From NCBI RefSeq assembly GCF_000814675.1, contig NZ_JWIG01000022.1, positions 176,819 to 240,818 on the forward strand: a stretch of DNA of 64,000 nucleotides, written 5' to 3'. Of the stretch, positions 1 through 9,908 are shown piece by piece. Position 1 is the stretch's first letter; every line of letters begins with the position of its first letter. Position numbers and translations under genes: made by a program. This DNA is from Pseudoalteromonas distincta (GTDB taxonomy: Bacteria; Pseudomonadota; Gammaproteobacteria; Enterobacterales; Alteromonadaceae). The notes beneath the pieces are model-generated. The model did not search any database and was not told where the DNA came from. It saw only the letters and a program-made list of their open reading frames with translations.

Positions 1-2075
1 AACGCAATGCTGTTATTAAGGGTTTCTTCGCTTGTTGCCATGGGTGTATACGCAGTGTCATGCTCGTTTTGGCCATCAACCACTTTTGCCATTTTAGCCA
101 TTGTTGATTTTATTTGCGCTTGTGAGCACACGCCATTTAGCAACCAATTAGCCATATGCTGGCTTGAAATACGCAGTGTGGCTCTGTCTTCCATTAAACC
201 GATATGGTTAATGTCAGGTACTTTTGAGCAACCTACGCCTTGATCAATCCAGCGTACAACGTAACCTAAAATACCTTGTGCGTTATTTTCTAGCTCACTT
301 TGAATATCTTCTTTTGAAAGCGTTTTAGGGTCTGCCATTAGCGGCGGTGTAAGCAGGTCATTAAGGCTCGCAATAGTACGTTTAGCTATACTTTGCTGCT
401 CAGTAAATACGTTTATATCGTGATAATGCATTGCATGCAGGGTAGCGGCTGTAGGGGAGGGCACCCATGCTGTATTAGCGCCTGATTTAGGATGAGCTTG
501 TTTTTGCTCCATCATTAATGCCATTTTATCTGGCATTGGCCACATGCCTTTACCTATTTGTGCTTTATGACTTAAGCCACAAGCAAGGCCAATATCGACG
601 TTGCGATCCTCATAAGCTTGTATCCATGGTTGCTGCTTAATCTGTGCTTTTGGAAGCACAACGCCCGCTTGCATAGAGGTATGAATTTCATCGCCTGTTC
701 TATCTAAAAACCCGGTATTAATAAATACAACACGCCCTTTAGCTGCATAAATACACGCTTTAAGATTTACAGAAGTACGGCGTTCTTCATCCATAATCCC
801 CATTTTAAGCGTGTTTTTAGGTAAGCTTAGCGCTTCCTCTACTAAGCTAAATAAAGTGTTAGTAAATGCTACCTCTTCAGGGCCATGCATTTTGGGTTTT
901 ACTATATTAATACTTTGCGCGCTTGAATTTTTTATACCTGTTTTTTTATTTAGGTCGTGCAGGGCAGCAGTGGCTGTAAACATCGCATCCATAATGCCTT
1001 CAAACACCGGTTGATTAAACACATCGGTAATAGCAGGGTTCGTCATTAAATGGCCAACGTTTCTTACAAACATCATGCTACGGCCTTTTAAAGTAACGGT
1101 GCCGCCATCAAGTGCGGTGTATGTTTTATCACTTTGCAGAGTACGCTCAACAGTTTTATCGCCTTTTTTAAACGATTCAACTAAGTTACCTTGCATCAAC
1201 CCAAGCCAATTTTTATAAACTTGTACTTTATCTTCTGCATCTACCGCAGCTACTGAATCTTCACAATCCATAATGGTGGTAAGAGCGGCCTCTAGCACTA
1301 CATCTTTTAAACCAGCCTTATCAGCTTGGCCAATAATGTGGTGGTGATCGATATGTAGCTCTATGTGTAAATCATTGTTTTTTAATAACACTACAGTTGG
1401 GTTTTGTGCTTCTCCTTGATAGCCAATAAGCTGAGATGGGTTAGCTAATGTGGTTTGAGAGCTGTCACGCAAGGTTATTAAAAGTGCGCCATCTACTACT
1501 GAGTAATTCGTGCTTTCTATATGGGAGCCATTGGTCAGCGGCAATGCTTTATCTAAAAACTGGCGAGCGTAGGCCATTACCTTAAAACCACGAACAGGGT
1601 TGTAGGTATTACCTTTTTCAGCCCCGTCATCTTCGCTTAACACATCAGTACCGTATAAAGCGTCGTATAACGAGCCCCAGCGAGCGTTAGCGGCATTAAG
1701 TGCAAAGCGTGCATTACTTACAGGCACAACCAACTGAGGCCCTGCTGTAAGGGCCACTTCGGGCTCTACATTTTGGGTTTCAATTTCAAAGTTGGCAGGC
1801 TCTTTTACTAAGTAACCAATATCTTGCAAAAAGGCTTGGTATTTAGCGCTATCCCAGGTTTTATTAGCAAGATGGTAGTCGTCTATTTGCTGTTGAAGCA
1901 GCTCTCGCTTTTCAAGCAGTGCCTTATTAATAGGGGTAAGTGTTTGAACGATATGTGCAAAACTTTGCCAAAATTGTGACTCACTTAGGTGAGTGCCTGG
2001 TAGCAATTGATTTTTAACAAAATCAGCGAGTTGTGTGTCTACGCTGAGTCCTGAATGTGTGAGAGTGTGGGACAT
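1..2075 (-). CDS. glcB: Malate synthase G (3' end outside window)
   Basis: Condenses glyoxylate and acetyl-CoA to malate, the second step of the glyoxylate shunt; a cytosolic monomer in this family. Reading leftward from the ATG at 2075 the frame stays open for 691 codons to the window edge; malate synthase G is usually about 720-730 residues, so only about 30 C-terminal residues are missing. The C-terminal part contains [12 protein letters not shown], the segment that carries the catalytic aspartate in the G isoform, and the middle contains the [17 protein letters not shown] region typical of MSG. AAGGAA just upstream of the ATG supports the start. It is divergent from the isocitrate lyase gene, so both shunt enzymes share one control region. 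Confidence 0.95.
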   Translation of the reverse strand, partial: MSHTLTHSGLSVDTQLADFVKNQLLPGTHLSESQFWQSFAHIVQTLTPINKALLEKRELLQQQIDDYHLANKTWDSAKYQAFLQDIGYLVKEPANFEIETQNVEPEVALTAGPQLVVPVSNARFALNAANARWGSLYDALYGTDVLSEDDGAEKGNTYNPVRGFKVMAYARQFLDKALPLTNGSHIESTNYSVVDGALLITLRDSSQTTLANPSQLIGYQGEAQNPTVVLLKNNDLHIELHIDHHHIIGQADKAGLKDVVLEAALTTIMDCEDSVAAVDAEDKVQVYKNWLGLMQGNLVESFKKGDKTVERTLQSDKTYTALDGGTVTLKGRSMMFVRNVGHLMTNPAITDVFNQPVFEGIMDAMFTATAALHDLNKKTGIKNSSAQSINIVKPKMHGPEEVAFTNTLFSLVEEALSLPKNTLKMGIMDEERRTSVNLKACIYAAKGRVVFINTGFLDRTGDEIHTSMQAGVVLPKAQIKQQPWIQAYEDRNVDIGLACGLSHKAQIGKGMWPMPDKMALMMEQKQAHPKSGANTAWVPSPTAATLHAMHYHDINVFTEQQSIAKRTIASLNDLLTPPLMADPKTLSKEDIQSELENNAQGILGYVVRWIDQGVGCSKVPDINHIGLMEDRATLRISSQHMANWLLNGVCSQAQIKSTMAKMAKVVDGQNEHDTAYTPMATSEETLNNSIA

Positions 2076-2478
2076 AGTTGCCTTCCTTTAAACGGTCGCG
2101 ATGTTGTTGTGTGCTTATGCGTAAGGCAACAATAACTCAAAAAGGCAATGTTGAGTGCTTTTTAGCCATTCACAAAATGTATAGCCACAATAACAACTAT
2201 AAATTTACTAAATCTAGAAAAGGAGCCTAATGTTGAATTAAGCGAAACGGAGCACACACTCCTAGCCACTCTCACAACATTAAAATAATTTATACCAATC
2301 TGCTTATATATGGGGTCTATTTAACGTTAAGAAAATTACGCTAGAGCTAGGCAAAAATTTTTGTATCTAGTTATTCTAAATAAAAAATTTTTAACGACGT
2401 TATAGTGCAATTTAATTCGTTAAATTGATCAAAGATTTATGCAGGTTGGTATTACACACTCGTTCGAAGGATTTTATT
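2076..2478. other. Divergent glcB/aceA control region
   Basis: A 403-base AT-rich intergenic stretch between two divergent glyoxylate-shunt genes. It must hold the promoters of both. I see no repeat, hairpin terminator or recognisable operator here, and no convincing small gene. Confidence 0.5.
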
Positions 2479-4080
2479 ATGACAACATATCAACGCGAAA
2501 CCGACACACTCTCTACTCTTTGCCAAACACAAGGCAGCGCATGGAAAGCTATTAACCCTGAATACGCAAGCCGCATGCGTTTACAAAACCGTTTTCGTAC
2601 AGGAATTGAAATTGCGCAATACACAGCAGACGTAATGCGTGAAGATATGGCTGCATATGACGCCGACACAAGCCAATACACGCAATCTTTAGGGTGTTGG
2701 CATGGCTTTACTGCCCAACAAATGATGATGGCTATTAAGCGCCATCAAAAAACAACTAAACGCAGCTATGTATACTTAAGTGGCTGGATGGTTGCAGCGC
2801 TTCGCTCTGCATTTGGTCCGCTGCCAGATCAGAGCATGCATGAAAAAACATCGGTACCTGCACTAATTGAAGAAATTTACACGTTTTTAAAGCAAGCAGA
2901 TGCACGAGAACTAGACCACTTGTTTAACGACCTAGATGAAGCAAAAGCGAACGGCGGCGATGTTCAAGCTGTTATTGATAAAATAGACAACTTTGAAACC
3001 CATGTTGTGCCAATTATTGCTGATATTGATGCCGGTTTTGGTAACGAAGAAGCAACTTACTTACTGGCTAAAAAAATGATTGAAGCCGGTGCATGTGCCA
3101 TTCAAATAGAAAACCAAGTATCTGACGCCAAACAATGTGGTCACCAAGCGGGTAAAGTGACCGTTCCACACGAAGACTTTTTAGCAAAAATTAACGCAGT
3201 ACGTTACGCCTTTTTAGAGCTAGGTATTGATAACGGCATTATTGTGGCACGTACAGATTCATTAGGCGCCAGCCTTACTCAAAAAGTACCTGTGTCGCAA
3301 ACACCTGGTGACTTAGCAAGCCAATACAATGCATTTTTAGAAACTACGCCAATTAACGGTGTTGATGATTTAAATGAAGGTGATACGGCAATGAAAATTA
3401 ATGGCCAGTTATGTAAACCAACTCGCCTAGATAACGGTTTATACCAGTTCCGCGAAGGCACTGAAAAAGACCGCGTTGTATTAGATTGTATTACTAGCTT
3501 GCAGTCGGGCGCTGATTTACTGTGGATTGAAACAGAAAAACCACATGTTAAACAAATTGCAGAACTGGTGAATCGTGTAAAAGAACACGTGCCAAATGCA
3601 AAACTGGTATACAACAACTCGCCTTCGTTTAACTGGACGCTTAAGTTTCGTGAGCAAGTGTATCAAGAGTGGGAAGAAGCAGGCCGTGACCTTAGTGCTT
3701 ACCCAAGCCTTGGCGATAATAAAGGCCTTATGGCACCAGAAATGGATGCAACAGAGCTTGCACAAGCAGCCGATTTACTAGTGCAAAACTTCCAGCGCGA
3801 TGGCGCACGTGAAGCAGGTATTTTCCATCACTTAATTACTCTGCCTACGTACCATACAGCTGCGCTAAGCACTGATATTTTATCAGAAGGTTACTTTGGC
3901 GATATGGGTATGCTGGCTTATGTACGTGATGTACAACGCCAAGAAATTCGCCGTGAGCAAGCTTCAGTTAAACACCAAGACCTAGCAGGGTCTAACATGG
4001 GCGATACACACAAAGAATACTTCTCTGGTGATAACGCGCTAAAAGCCGGTGGTGAAGACAACACCATGAACCAGTTTTAA
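2479..4080 (+). CDS. aceA: Isocitrate lyase (long form)
   Basis: Cleaves isocitrate to succinate and glyoxylate, the first step of the glyoxylate shunt. The start is set at ATG 2479 because GAAGGA lies 8 bases upstream; a longer frame upstream has no such site. The 533-residue product fits the long isocitrate lyase subfamily (about 530 residues, Pseudomonas type) rather than the 434-residue E. coli form. The active-site signature reads KQCGHQ with the catalytic cysteine near residue 220, followed by GKVTVPHEDF; long-form enzymes use KQCGH where the short form has KKCGH. The IIADIDAGFGNEEATY segment upstream carries metal and substrate ligands. Paired divergently with glcB. Confidence 0.97.
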   Translation: MTTYQRETDTLSTLCQTQGSAWKAINPEYASRMRLQNRFRTGIEIAQYTADVMREDMAAYDADTSQYTQSLGCWHGFTAQQMMMAIKRHQKTTKRSYVYLSGWMVAALRSAFGPLPDQSMHEKTSVPALIEEIYTFLKQADARELDHLFNDLDEAKANGGDVQAVIDKIDNFETHVVPIIADIDAGFGNEEATYLLAKKMIEAGACAIQIENQVSDAKQCGHQAGKVTVPHEDFLAKINAVRYAFLELGIDNGIIVARTDSLGASLTQKVPVSQTPGDLASQYNAFLETTPINGVDDLNEGDTAMKINGQLCKPTRLDNGLYQFREGTEKDRVVLDCITSLQSGADLLWIETEKPHVKQIAELVNRVKEHVPNAKLVYNNSPSFNWTLKFREQVYQEWEEAGRDLSAYPSLGDNKGLMAPEMDATELAQAADLLVQNFQRDGAREAGIFHHLITLPTYHTAALSTDILSEGYFGDMGMLAYVRDVQRQEIRREQASVKHQDLAGSNMGDTHKEYFSGDNALKAGGEDNTMNQF

Positions 4081-4103
4081 TTCCTAACTAGATAGTGTTA
4101 CTC

Positions 4104-4126
4104 AAGGGCCAATAGGCCCTTTTTTA
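4104..4126 (+). terminator. Terminator of aceA
   Basis: AAGGGCC-AATA-GGCCCTT hairpin followed by a T run, 24 bases after the aceA stop codon. Confidence 0.85.
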
Positions 4127-4165
4127 TTGTTTTAAACAAAGTTAGAACATTGAAGCATAGTTACA

Positions 4166-4838
4166 GATCAGACTTTAACTAGGGCGTGTTGATCTTTGTG
4201 GATTGAAATTTGTTCAAACTAGGGGCGATTAAATCGCGGCGCGAGGTTTGTAACCTAGTGGGCTAAGTAAAAACCGAGCAAAGCTTCCGCGTCCTGCTCA
4301 CGCCCCTTACCTACATCCATGTAGGCAACAAAGAGTTTATCGTCCCTAGAAAGAACCCAAAGGGCAGCGCATGTTTGGTATTTATGCTACGTTATCGCCT
4401 ATTCATGGGGAATAACCACACTACATAAGCTCCGCCTTGCCTAAAAACCAAACATACTGCAGCAAATTAACCCACCAAAGTTCAACACGCCCTTGCCAAA
4501 TCATGTTGGATCACTATTTAACTACCTGAGTGAATTTACAGATCAGAGTTTAACTAACCTTTCATAAAACGGCATATTTGGGGTGATTTTGCTGTAAAAA
4601 GCGTTTACAACAACTTTAAAAGGCAGGTAAGTGACTGATTTTTGCTTTAATAGACAAACTTAGCGAATTTATAAACCGATTTTTTACTAACTTCTCCGTG
4701 CGATAAAACAAAATTTTACTAACTGAGAGGCTATAAACAGTGACTCAAACCGATTTTTTACCAACTCAAGTTACAAAAAATGCTATAAACCGAAATTTTA
4801 CTAACTGAAGTTTTAGCTAAGTCCGATATTTAACTGTC
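4166..4838 (+). repeat. Distal cluster of iteron-like sites
   Basis: Eight 18-base sites in the same orientation, starting at about 4166, 4509, 4541, 4674, 4706, 4748, 4788 and 4821. The consensus of one type is GATCAnnnTTTAACTAAC (first three) and of the other is AAACCGATTTTTTACTAAC-like without a GATC (the rest). Both types match the iterons found around rep and parB at 38.5-38.8 and 41.2-41.7 kb. The cluster lies between two convergent genes (aceA and the S9 peptidase), so it is not a promoter. It is probably a binding array for the replicon's initiator, 36 kb from the origin. Function is inference; the repeats themselves are seen directly. Confidence 0.75.
4180..4494. mobile_element. MITE copy 1 (about 315 bp)
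   Basis: Non-coding element with terminal inverted repeats beginning GGGCGTGTTGATCTTTG and ending CAAAGTTCAACACGCCC, flanked by TA on the left and TT on the right. Its internal sequence (ACTAGGGGC, TTACTTAGCCC, GGGTTCTTTC, GGGGAATAACCACACTACAT) recurs in copies at 29922-30189 and 32679-32909. It sits inside the first site of the iteron cluster. No transposase; the mobilising element is not in the window. Confidence 0.8.
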
Positions 4839-4845
4839 ACAGAAG

Positions 4846-4862
4846 TGTAAAGGGGGTTTACA
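4846..4862 (+). repeat. Dispersed palindrome TGTAAAGGGGGTTTACA, copy 1
   Basis: Exact 17-base copy of a motif found six times in the window: 6-bp inverted arms around a G5 core, here with G on the + strand. It lies just after the iteron cluster in the intergenic region. Confidence 0.75.
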
Positions 4863-4887
4863 GTTTGAATACTAAGTCGGTAAACAT

Positions 4888-4915
4888 AAAAGCCACTTAT
4901 TTGAAGTGGCTTTTA
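4888..4915 (-). terminator. Terminator after the S9 peptidase gene
   Basis: AAAAGCCACTT-ATTTG-AAGTGGCTTTT hairpin with A/T tails on both sides, 27 bases beyond the peptidase stop; it could work in both directions. Confidence 0.8.
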
Positions 4916-4942
4916 TTTGAGCTATAAATTTTTATTCAACGT

Positions 4943-6961
4943 TTATTTAGTGTATTTATCAAACCACCATTGAATATAAGCTACTTTAGTCATTAAGTTT
5001 GATGGGCGAGCTGTAATACCATGCGATGCATTAGGAATGCGCACCATTGCAGTATCAACGCCTTGTAGTTTTAATGCCTGATAAAACTGTTCAGTTTCTG
5101 AAATTGGTGTACGGTAGTCAGATTCCCCAGTGAGCAACATAGTAGGAGTTTTAACGTTTCCAACATAACTAATAGGCGAGCGTTTCATGTAATGCTCAAT
5201 GTGATCCCATGGTTTTCCTGGAAACCAGTAATCAGCAAAAAACGGGTAAAAATCGGCAGTTAGTACAAAACTGATCCAATTAATAACCGGTTTGGCAACT
5301 ACAGCCGCAGCAAAGCGATCTGTATGACCCACAATCCAAGCTGTTAGCACGCCGCCGCCAGAACCACCGGTTACAAACAATTTAGACTCGTCGATAAAGC
5401 CTTTCGCTATTAGCGCATCAACGCCCGTCATTAAGTCGTCAAAATCGTTACTTGGGTAATTGTGATGAATAGTTTGTGCAAACTCTTTACCGTATGAATC
5501 ACTACCACGTGGGTTCATGTATAAAACGACATTACCTTTGGCTGCAAACAGCTGAATTTCAGCGCTAAAGTGCGGGCCATAATTAGCGACAGGGCCGCCG
5601 TGAATTTCTAGTATTAGCGGGTATTTTTTGCTGCTATCAAATTCTGGCGGGTAGACAATCCACCCCTGAATAGGAAGCTCATCGTGGCTTGATTTAACCC
5701 AAATTTCTTCCACTTTAGCCAAAGTTTTGTCGCCCAGTGCATCTGCATTAAGGGTAGTTAAACGCTGCGCTTTACCGCGTTTAATTGTTGCTATATCAGC
5801 AGGGCGCTGAGTATCGGCAAGGGTAAAGGCTACCTCACCATCTTCGCTTACATCAAAGTCGCCACCGGAATAAGGGCGACCAAAGGCAACGCTGCCAATT
5901 TGGGTTGTTATTATTTTACGCTTGCCACTGCGTGGTTGATAGGCGAGGGCGGTTTGGCCTTTATCAGCGTAACTAAAGTACACACCTTTTGAATTGGCAC
6001 TCCATTTTATTTGACCTACGCTACGATCAAAGTTTGGCGTTAAGCTAGTTGTGTTACCTGTTTTTAAATCACGAATATAAAGCTGAGCGTTTTCGTAGTT
6101 AGTGCGTTTATCATCGTAACCTGTGTACACTAAGTAACGACCATCGGGCGATACTTTAGGCTGCTCATCAGGACCATTTCGATCAGTAATTTCAGTTATA
6201 TTTTGTGTGGCTAACTCGAGTTTATAAATTTCACTATTTGTGGGTTTTAGCTGGTTGTTTGTGTGCCTGTTCGCAGAAAAATAAAGTGATTTACCGTCTT
6301 TACTAAAACTTACATCGCCCGCGTTATCAAATTCATCATCAGTGAGTTGTTTAGCATTACCACCGTTAGCATCTATGGTAAATAGCTGACTAAAACCTTT
6401 TTGTGTGTACCCGCCACCATCTGAACGGTAATACACATCATCAATAAATTTGGCGGGCTCTGCCCAGGTTGCGCCTTTTGGTTTACCTGGTAAGCTCACT
6501 GGCGCTGAATTAGCGCTTGGAACAAACATGCTAAATATTAATTGGTTAGAATCAGGGCTCCATGTAATCGAACGTGGACTACTCGTTAAGTTACTAATTT
6601 TTGCCATAGCACCTGTTTTAAGCCATTTAATATATATTTGGCTGCTGCCATCGCGGGTTGATATAAACGCAAGGCGTTCACCATCAGGAGAGAGTACTGG
6701 CGAATAATCCATATGTACGCCAGAGGTTAGCGGCTGCATTTGTTTGGTTTTGTAATCAACAGACCAAATATTACCCACTTTGCGATCTGTTTTTATATCC
6801 ATGCGGTTACGCACAAAATAAACAGTTTTACCGTCTTCGGTTATATCTATTTGATTAGCATATTCTAAATTAAACACGTCTTGCAGTTGTAGTGTATTTG
6901 TTTCAGCGTAGGCTAAATTGCTACAGCCTAAAATGAGGCTAAGTGTTATAAGCTTTTTCAT
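4943..6961 (-). CDS. Exported S9-family prolyl oligopeptidase-like peptidase
   Basis: A 672-residue serine peptidase of the acylaminoacyl-peptidase/dipeptidyl-peptidase group. A cleavable signal peptide ends at about residue 19 (SNLAYA), so it acts in the periplasm or outside. Residues about 30-400 contain TolB-like propeller repeats (YSPVLSPDGERLAF, SPDSNQLIFS, VSPDGRYLVYTG), followed by an alpha/beta-hydrolase domain. The triad is visible: Ser534 in GGSGGG, Asp615 in GESDYRTP and His647 in NASHGI. It stands alone and ends at a terminator. The likely role is peptide or acyl-peptide degradation for nutrition; the exact substrate cannot be told. Confidence 0.93.
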   Translation of the reverse strand: MKKLITLSLILGCSNLAYAETNTLQLQDVFNLEYANQIDITEDGKTVYFVRNRMDIKTDRKVGNIWSVDYKTKQMQPLTSGVHMDYSPVLSPDGERLAFISTRDGSSQIYIKWLKTGAMAKISNLTSSPRSITWSPDSNQLIFSMFVPSANSAPVSLPGKPKGATWAEPAKFIDDVYYRSDGGGYTQKGFSQLFTIDANGGNAKQLTDDEFDNAGDVSFSKDGKSLYFSANRHTNNQLKPTNSEIYKLELATQNITEITDRNGPDEQPKVSPDGRYLVYTGYDDKRTNYENAQLYIRDLKTGNTTSLTPNFDRSVGQIKWSANSKGVYFSYADKGQTALAYQPRSGKRKIITTQIGSVAFGRPYSGGDFDVSEDGEVAFTLADTQRPADIATIKRGKAQRLTTLNADALGDKTLAKVEEIWVKSSHDELPIQGWIVYPPEFDSSKKYPLILEIHGGPVANYGPHFSAEIQLFAAKGNVVLYMNPRGSDSYGKEFAQTIHHNYPSNDFDDLMTGVDALIAKGFIDESKLFVTGGSGGGVLTAWIVGHTDRFAAAVVAKPVINWISFVLTADFYPFFADYWFPGKPWDHIEHYMKRSPISYVGNVKTPTMLLTGESDYRTPISETEQFYQALKLQGVDTAMVRIPNASHGITARPSNLMTKVAYIQWWFDKYTK

Positions 6962-7071
6962 TTTTATCCCTGTTGTTACTTTTTTTAATTTGCTAAGTAG
7001 TTATATGTTAGGGATTATTAAATTAACAGTGGGATGCGATGAAGCTCTTATTTAAATCTATGAGTTAAAGC

Positions 7072-7088
7072 TGTAAAGGGGGTTTACA
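7072..7088 (+). repeat. Dispersed palindrome TGTAAAGGGGGTTTACA, copy 2
   Basis: Exact copy, extended to CTGTAAA...TTTACAG, in the gap between the pxpA stop and the S9 peptidase start. Confidence 0.75.
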
Positions 7089-7116
7089 GCTTCTATTTGT
7101 GGTTGTGTAAAAGTAT

Positions 7117-7851
7117 TTAGTTAGCTGAGTTACACAGGGCTTTTATGTCTTTTATAAGCGCTATGCCATCAGCGTTGTCGCCATGTACGCATAAGCTATC
7201 GGCGTTGAGCGTTAGTTTTTTTCCAGTTCGTGTTGTCACGCTGCCATCGGATAAAAGCTGAGTTACTTGTTTTAGTAATGCAGCTTTGTTGTGAACGCTA
7301 CCCTCAAGTGTTCGTGACACTAAATGCCCGTCGTCGGTGTACTGCCTATCGGCGAATGCCTCGAGTATTAGATCAACTCCTGAGCTTTTAGCTATTTGAA
7401 TGTGCTTATTGGCATTTTTAGTCGCTAAAATCATTAGCTTTAAATCTATTGGGTAGCTGGCAATTGCATTTATAACGGTTTGTAATATTTTATCATTTGC
7501 CATCATGTCGTTATACAGTGCGCCATGGGGTTTTACATAGCTAAGTGTTAAACCTTGTACTTTTGCCATACCCTCGATAGTGGCTATTTGATAATGCAGG
7601 CAATTTGTAAGCTCTTTTTCGCTAAGAACCATTGAGCGCCTACCAAAGCCCTGCTTATCTGGGTAGCTTGGGTGAGCACCAATTTGTACGTTATGTTGCT
7701 TGGCAAGAGTGAGCGTGCTTGCCATTACATCGGCGTCACCTGCATGAAACCCACACGCAATGTTAGCCATATCAATATGTGGCATAACGTCATCGTCTAG
7801 CCCCATTTTCCACGCGCCAAAGCTTTCGCCTAAATCACAATTGAGTTTCAT
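7117..7851 (-). CDS. pxpA: LamB/YcsF family, 5-oxoprolinase subunit A-like
   Basis: 244 residues opening with MKLNCDLGESFGAW and ANIACGFHAGDADVM, the signature of the LamB/YcsF (PxpA) family. PxpA works with PxpB and PxpC in ATP-dependent hydrolysis of 5-oxoproline to glutamate. YVKPHGALYND and EAFADRQYTDDGHLVSR are further family motifs. Oddity: no pxpB or pxpC is adjacent. Instead it starts one base after the GH3 glycosidase stop and must be cotranscribed with it. The partner subunits could be elsewhere, or the protein may have another job linked to cell-wall recycling; that alternative is a guess from context. Confidence 0.9.
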   Translation of the reverse strand: MKLNCDLGESFGAWKMGLDDDVMPHIDMANIACGFHAGDADVMASTLTLAKQHNVQIGAHPSYPDKQGFGRRSMVLSEKELTNCLHYQIATIEGMAKVQGLTLSYVKPHGALYNDMMANDKILQTVINAIASYPIDLKLMILATKNANKHIQIAKSSGVDLILEAFADRQYTDDGHLVSRTLEGSVHNKAALLKQVTQLLSDGSVTTRTGKKLTLNADSLCVHGDNADGIALIKDIKALCNSAN

Positions 7852-7852
7852 A

Positions 7853-9715
7853 TTAGTGCGCCTTTTGCGGTTTTATTGTGACAGGTAATACGCCGTTAGC
7901 CGGTGCTTCTCCTAGTAACACTTTTGCAAGTGCGGTAAAAGCAGGGCCAGATACAATATCGTTTTTATCTACATCAATATTATATGCATACGATGCAAGT
8001 ACAGCATTTGCATAATCGCCAAATTTAGCAATGTCGTAAGGTGCTCTTAGGCTTATAAATACAGTGCTTTTGTTTTCTTCTTTTGCCACTTTTAATAATG
8101 ACTCAAGTGCTTTTGGCTGCTCCGCATTATTAAGTGCAAAATTTGAATCATCTTTTAAATCATCCATACCGCCAATTTCGACCGCACTTTGATTAGGTGT
8201 TGCATTACCGGCTATAACTACATCAGCAGCGTGTATTTGTGCTTTTGCGAGTGCTGGGTCGAACCCTTGTAAACTACTACAACTATAGTTAAGTTTTTGC
8301 TGGCTGATAGCTTCAATCGCTTGCTGCATTGCCATACATTTACGCGTGTCGGGCATAATAATATGAACATTACTTCCTGCTTTTAAATTAAGTGGCAAAG
8401 TACTGTTATTATTTTTAACCTGCGTTATTGCCTCTACAGCAAGCTGCGCTTCTATTTCGCGATGTGCTGCACTGCCAATTGTTTGCTTTGCATTTATGAG
8501 CGCGGTAATAGGGTCAAAATTAGTGCTTAATCTAAATTTATTTTTAAGTGCAATTATACGCTGTGCCGATTGTGCTATTTCTTGCTCATCAAGTTGGTTT
8601 GATTTAACCGCTGCAACAAGATCTTTAATAAGATCATCGAGTTTATTTAAATCATCTGGTGTTCTAATTTCAATAGGCATTAGGGCAATGTCAGCTCCAG
8701 CGGCAAATGTATTTATTACCGCTTGAGTTGGTGTGAAGAAGTTACTAATACCAGCCATATCAAGCGCATCAGTTACTACAACTCCTTGGTAATTAAGCTC
8801 GCCACGTAAAATATCAGTAATGATTGCGCGCGACATTGTTGCCGGTTTTATCATAGTTTTGCCATTAACACTTATAAACGTTGTGCTATCGAGCGCGGGA
8901 TATTGAATATGCGCCGTCATTATCATTCCTGGGTTTTGCTTGGCGATAATGTGTTTAAACGGTGCTAGGTCTTGCTCGTAAATAACTTCTTTTGCGTGGT
9001 TTACTTTAGGCAAACCCGTATGGCTATCTACGTTTGTATCGCCGTGACCCGGAAAGTGCTTTAACGAGGTAATCACGCCATTGCTTTCAAATCCTGCAAC
9101 CTGTGCGGCGCCCAATTTACTCACTAATGCTGGGTTTTCACCAAACGAACGAACGTTAATAACAGGGTTATCGGGGTTCATGTTTACATCAACCGTGGGC
9201 GCGTAGTTTACATTTATACCCAGCGAATTTAGCTCTTTACCTATTACTGTTGCTGTTTTTGTCGCAAAGCTTGTACCGTGTTTTTTGTAGGTTGCGCCAA
9301 TCGACATATTACCGGTAAATGAGGTGGCAACATCGCGTGGTAAACGCGCTACACGTCCGCCTTCTTGATCTATTGATATAAATAGCGGCAGCTTACTACT
9401 GGATTTACTTGCAGCTGTTTGCAATTGGCTATTAAGCGCAATTGTTTGCTCTATCGATTGAGTGTTTTCAGAAAATAAAATTACCCCACCAATATCGTAT
9501 TTTGCAATAGCGGTAGCGAGCTCATTAGGTAACTCGGTCATTGGAGTTCGGCATTTATTACTTACTCCTTGCTGGCAGAAGTAACGAAAGTCGAGTATTA
9601 GCTTTTGCCCAAGTTTTTGTTCAAGAGAAAGCACGGGTTTAGCAAGCGAGGATTGTAATGGCATTAAGCACCCAGATAAAAAAACGATAGACGATACAAC
9701 ATACTTATTTAGCAA
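7853..9715 (-). CDS. GH3 beta-N-acetylhexosaminidase lipoprotein (NagZ/YbbD-like)
   Basis: Hydrolyses terminal beta-N-acetylglucosamine residues. A TTG at 9715 is taken as start because GGAG lies 6 bases upstream; the product then begins with a short lipoprotein signal ending in LSGC, implying membrane anchoring. Residues about 225-240 carry KHFPGHGDTNVDSH, the loop that provides the acid/base His in NagZ-type GH3 enzymes, and TDALDM contains the nucleophile (about residue 316). At about 620 residues it has the extra C-terminal GH3 domain found in Bacillus YbbD and absent from the 340-residue cytosolic NagZ. It is in an operon with pxpA, one base apart. Peptidoglycan or chitin-fragment turnover is the likely role. 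Confidence 0.9.
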   Translation of the reverse strand: MLNKYVVSSIVFLSGCLMPLQSSLAKPVLSLEQKLGQKLILDFRYFCQQGVSNKCRTPMTELPNELATAIAKYDIGGVILFSENTQSIEQTIALNSQLQTAASKSSSKLPLFISIDQEGGRVARLPRDVATSFTGNMSIGATYKKHGTSFATKTATVIGKELNSLGINVNYAPTVDVNMNPDNPVINVRSFGENPALVSKLGAAQVAGFESNGVITSLKHFPGHGDTNVDSHTGLPKVNHAKEVIYEQDLAPFKHIIAKQNPGMIMTAHIQYPALDSTTFISVNGKTMIKPATMSRAIITDILRGELNYQGVVVTDALDMAGISNFFTPTQAVINTFAAGADIALMPIEIRTPDDLNKLDDLIKDLVAAVKSNQLDEQEIAQSAQRIIALKNKFRLSTNFDPITALINAKQTIGSAAHREIEAQLAVEAITQVKNNNSTLPLNLKAGSNVHIIMPDTRKCMAMQQAIEAISQQKLNYSCSSLQGFDPALAKAQIHAADVVIAGNATPNQSAVEIGGMDDLKDDSNFALNNAEQPKALESLLKVAKEENKSTVFISLRAPYDIAKFGDYANAVLASYAYNIDVDKNDIVSGPAFTALAKVLLGEAPANGVLPVTIKPQKAH

Positions 9716-9908
9716 AACGCTCTCCAAAGCAAAGGTTTAGTCGTATTTATGTTATGCAAATATTTGTTTAGCTTAACTACTTTTGTAAACAACCGCAAAA
9801 GCGATTGTTATAAAAGCATTTAATTAAGTCAGCTAGCCTAACTAATGAACACTTAAATGGGTATAATACTTAACTTCGTATAATACGCGCTGAATATTGT
9901 GCTTTAGG

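Noticed and set aside
7..1014. Short + strand frames over the first kilobase
   Set aside because: They are antisense to the malate synthase G coding sequence, which is continuous on the minus strand.
4846..4862. Reading the 17-bp palindrome as a TyrR box
   Set aside because: TyrR boxes need a 6-base centre; here it is 5 and always G5, and two copies are within coding sequence.
9690..9712. Minus-strand AATAAGTATGTTGTA, identical over 15 bases to the left part of E. coli TerB
   Set aside because: It lies in codons for NKYVV of the GH3 signal peptide and lacks the right-hand part of Ter (ACTAAAG). The Ter-like sites beside tus have a different sequence, so this is probably coincidence.
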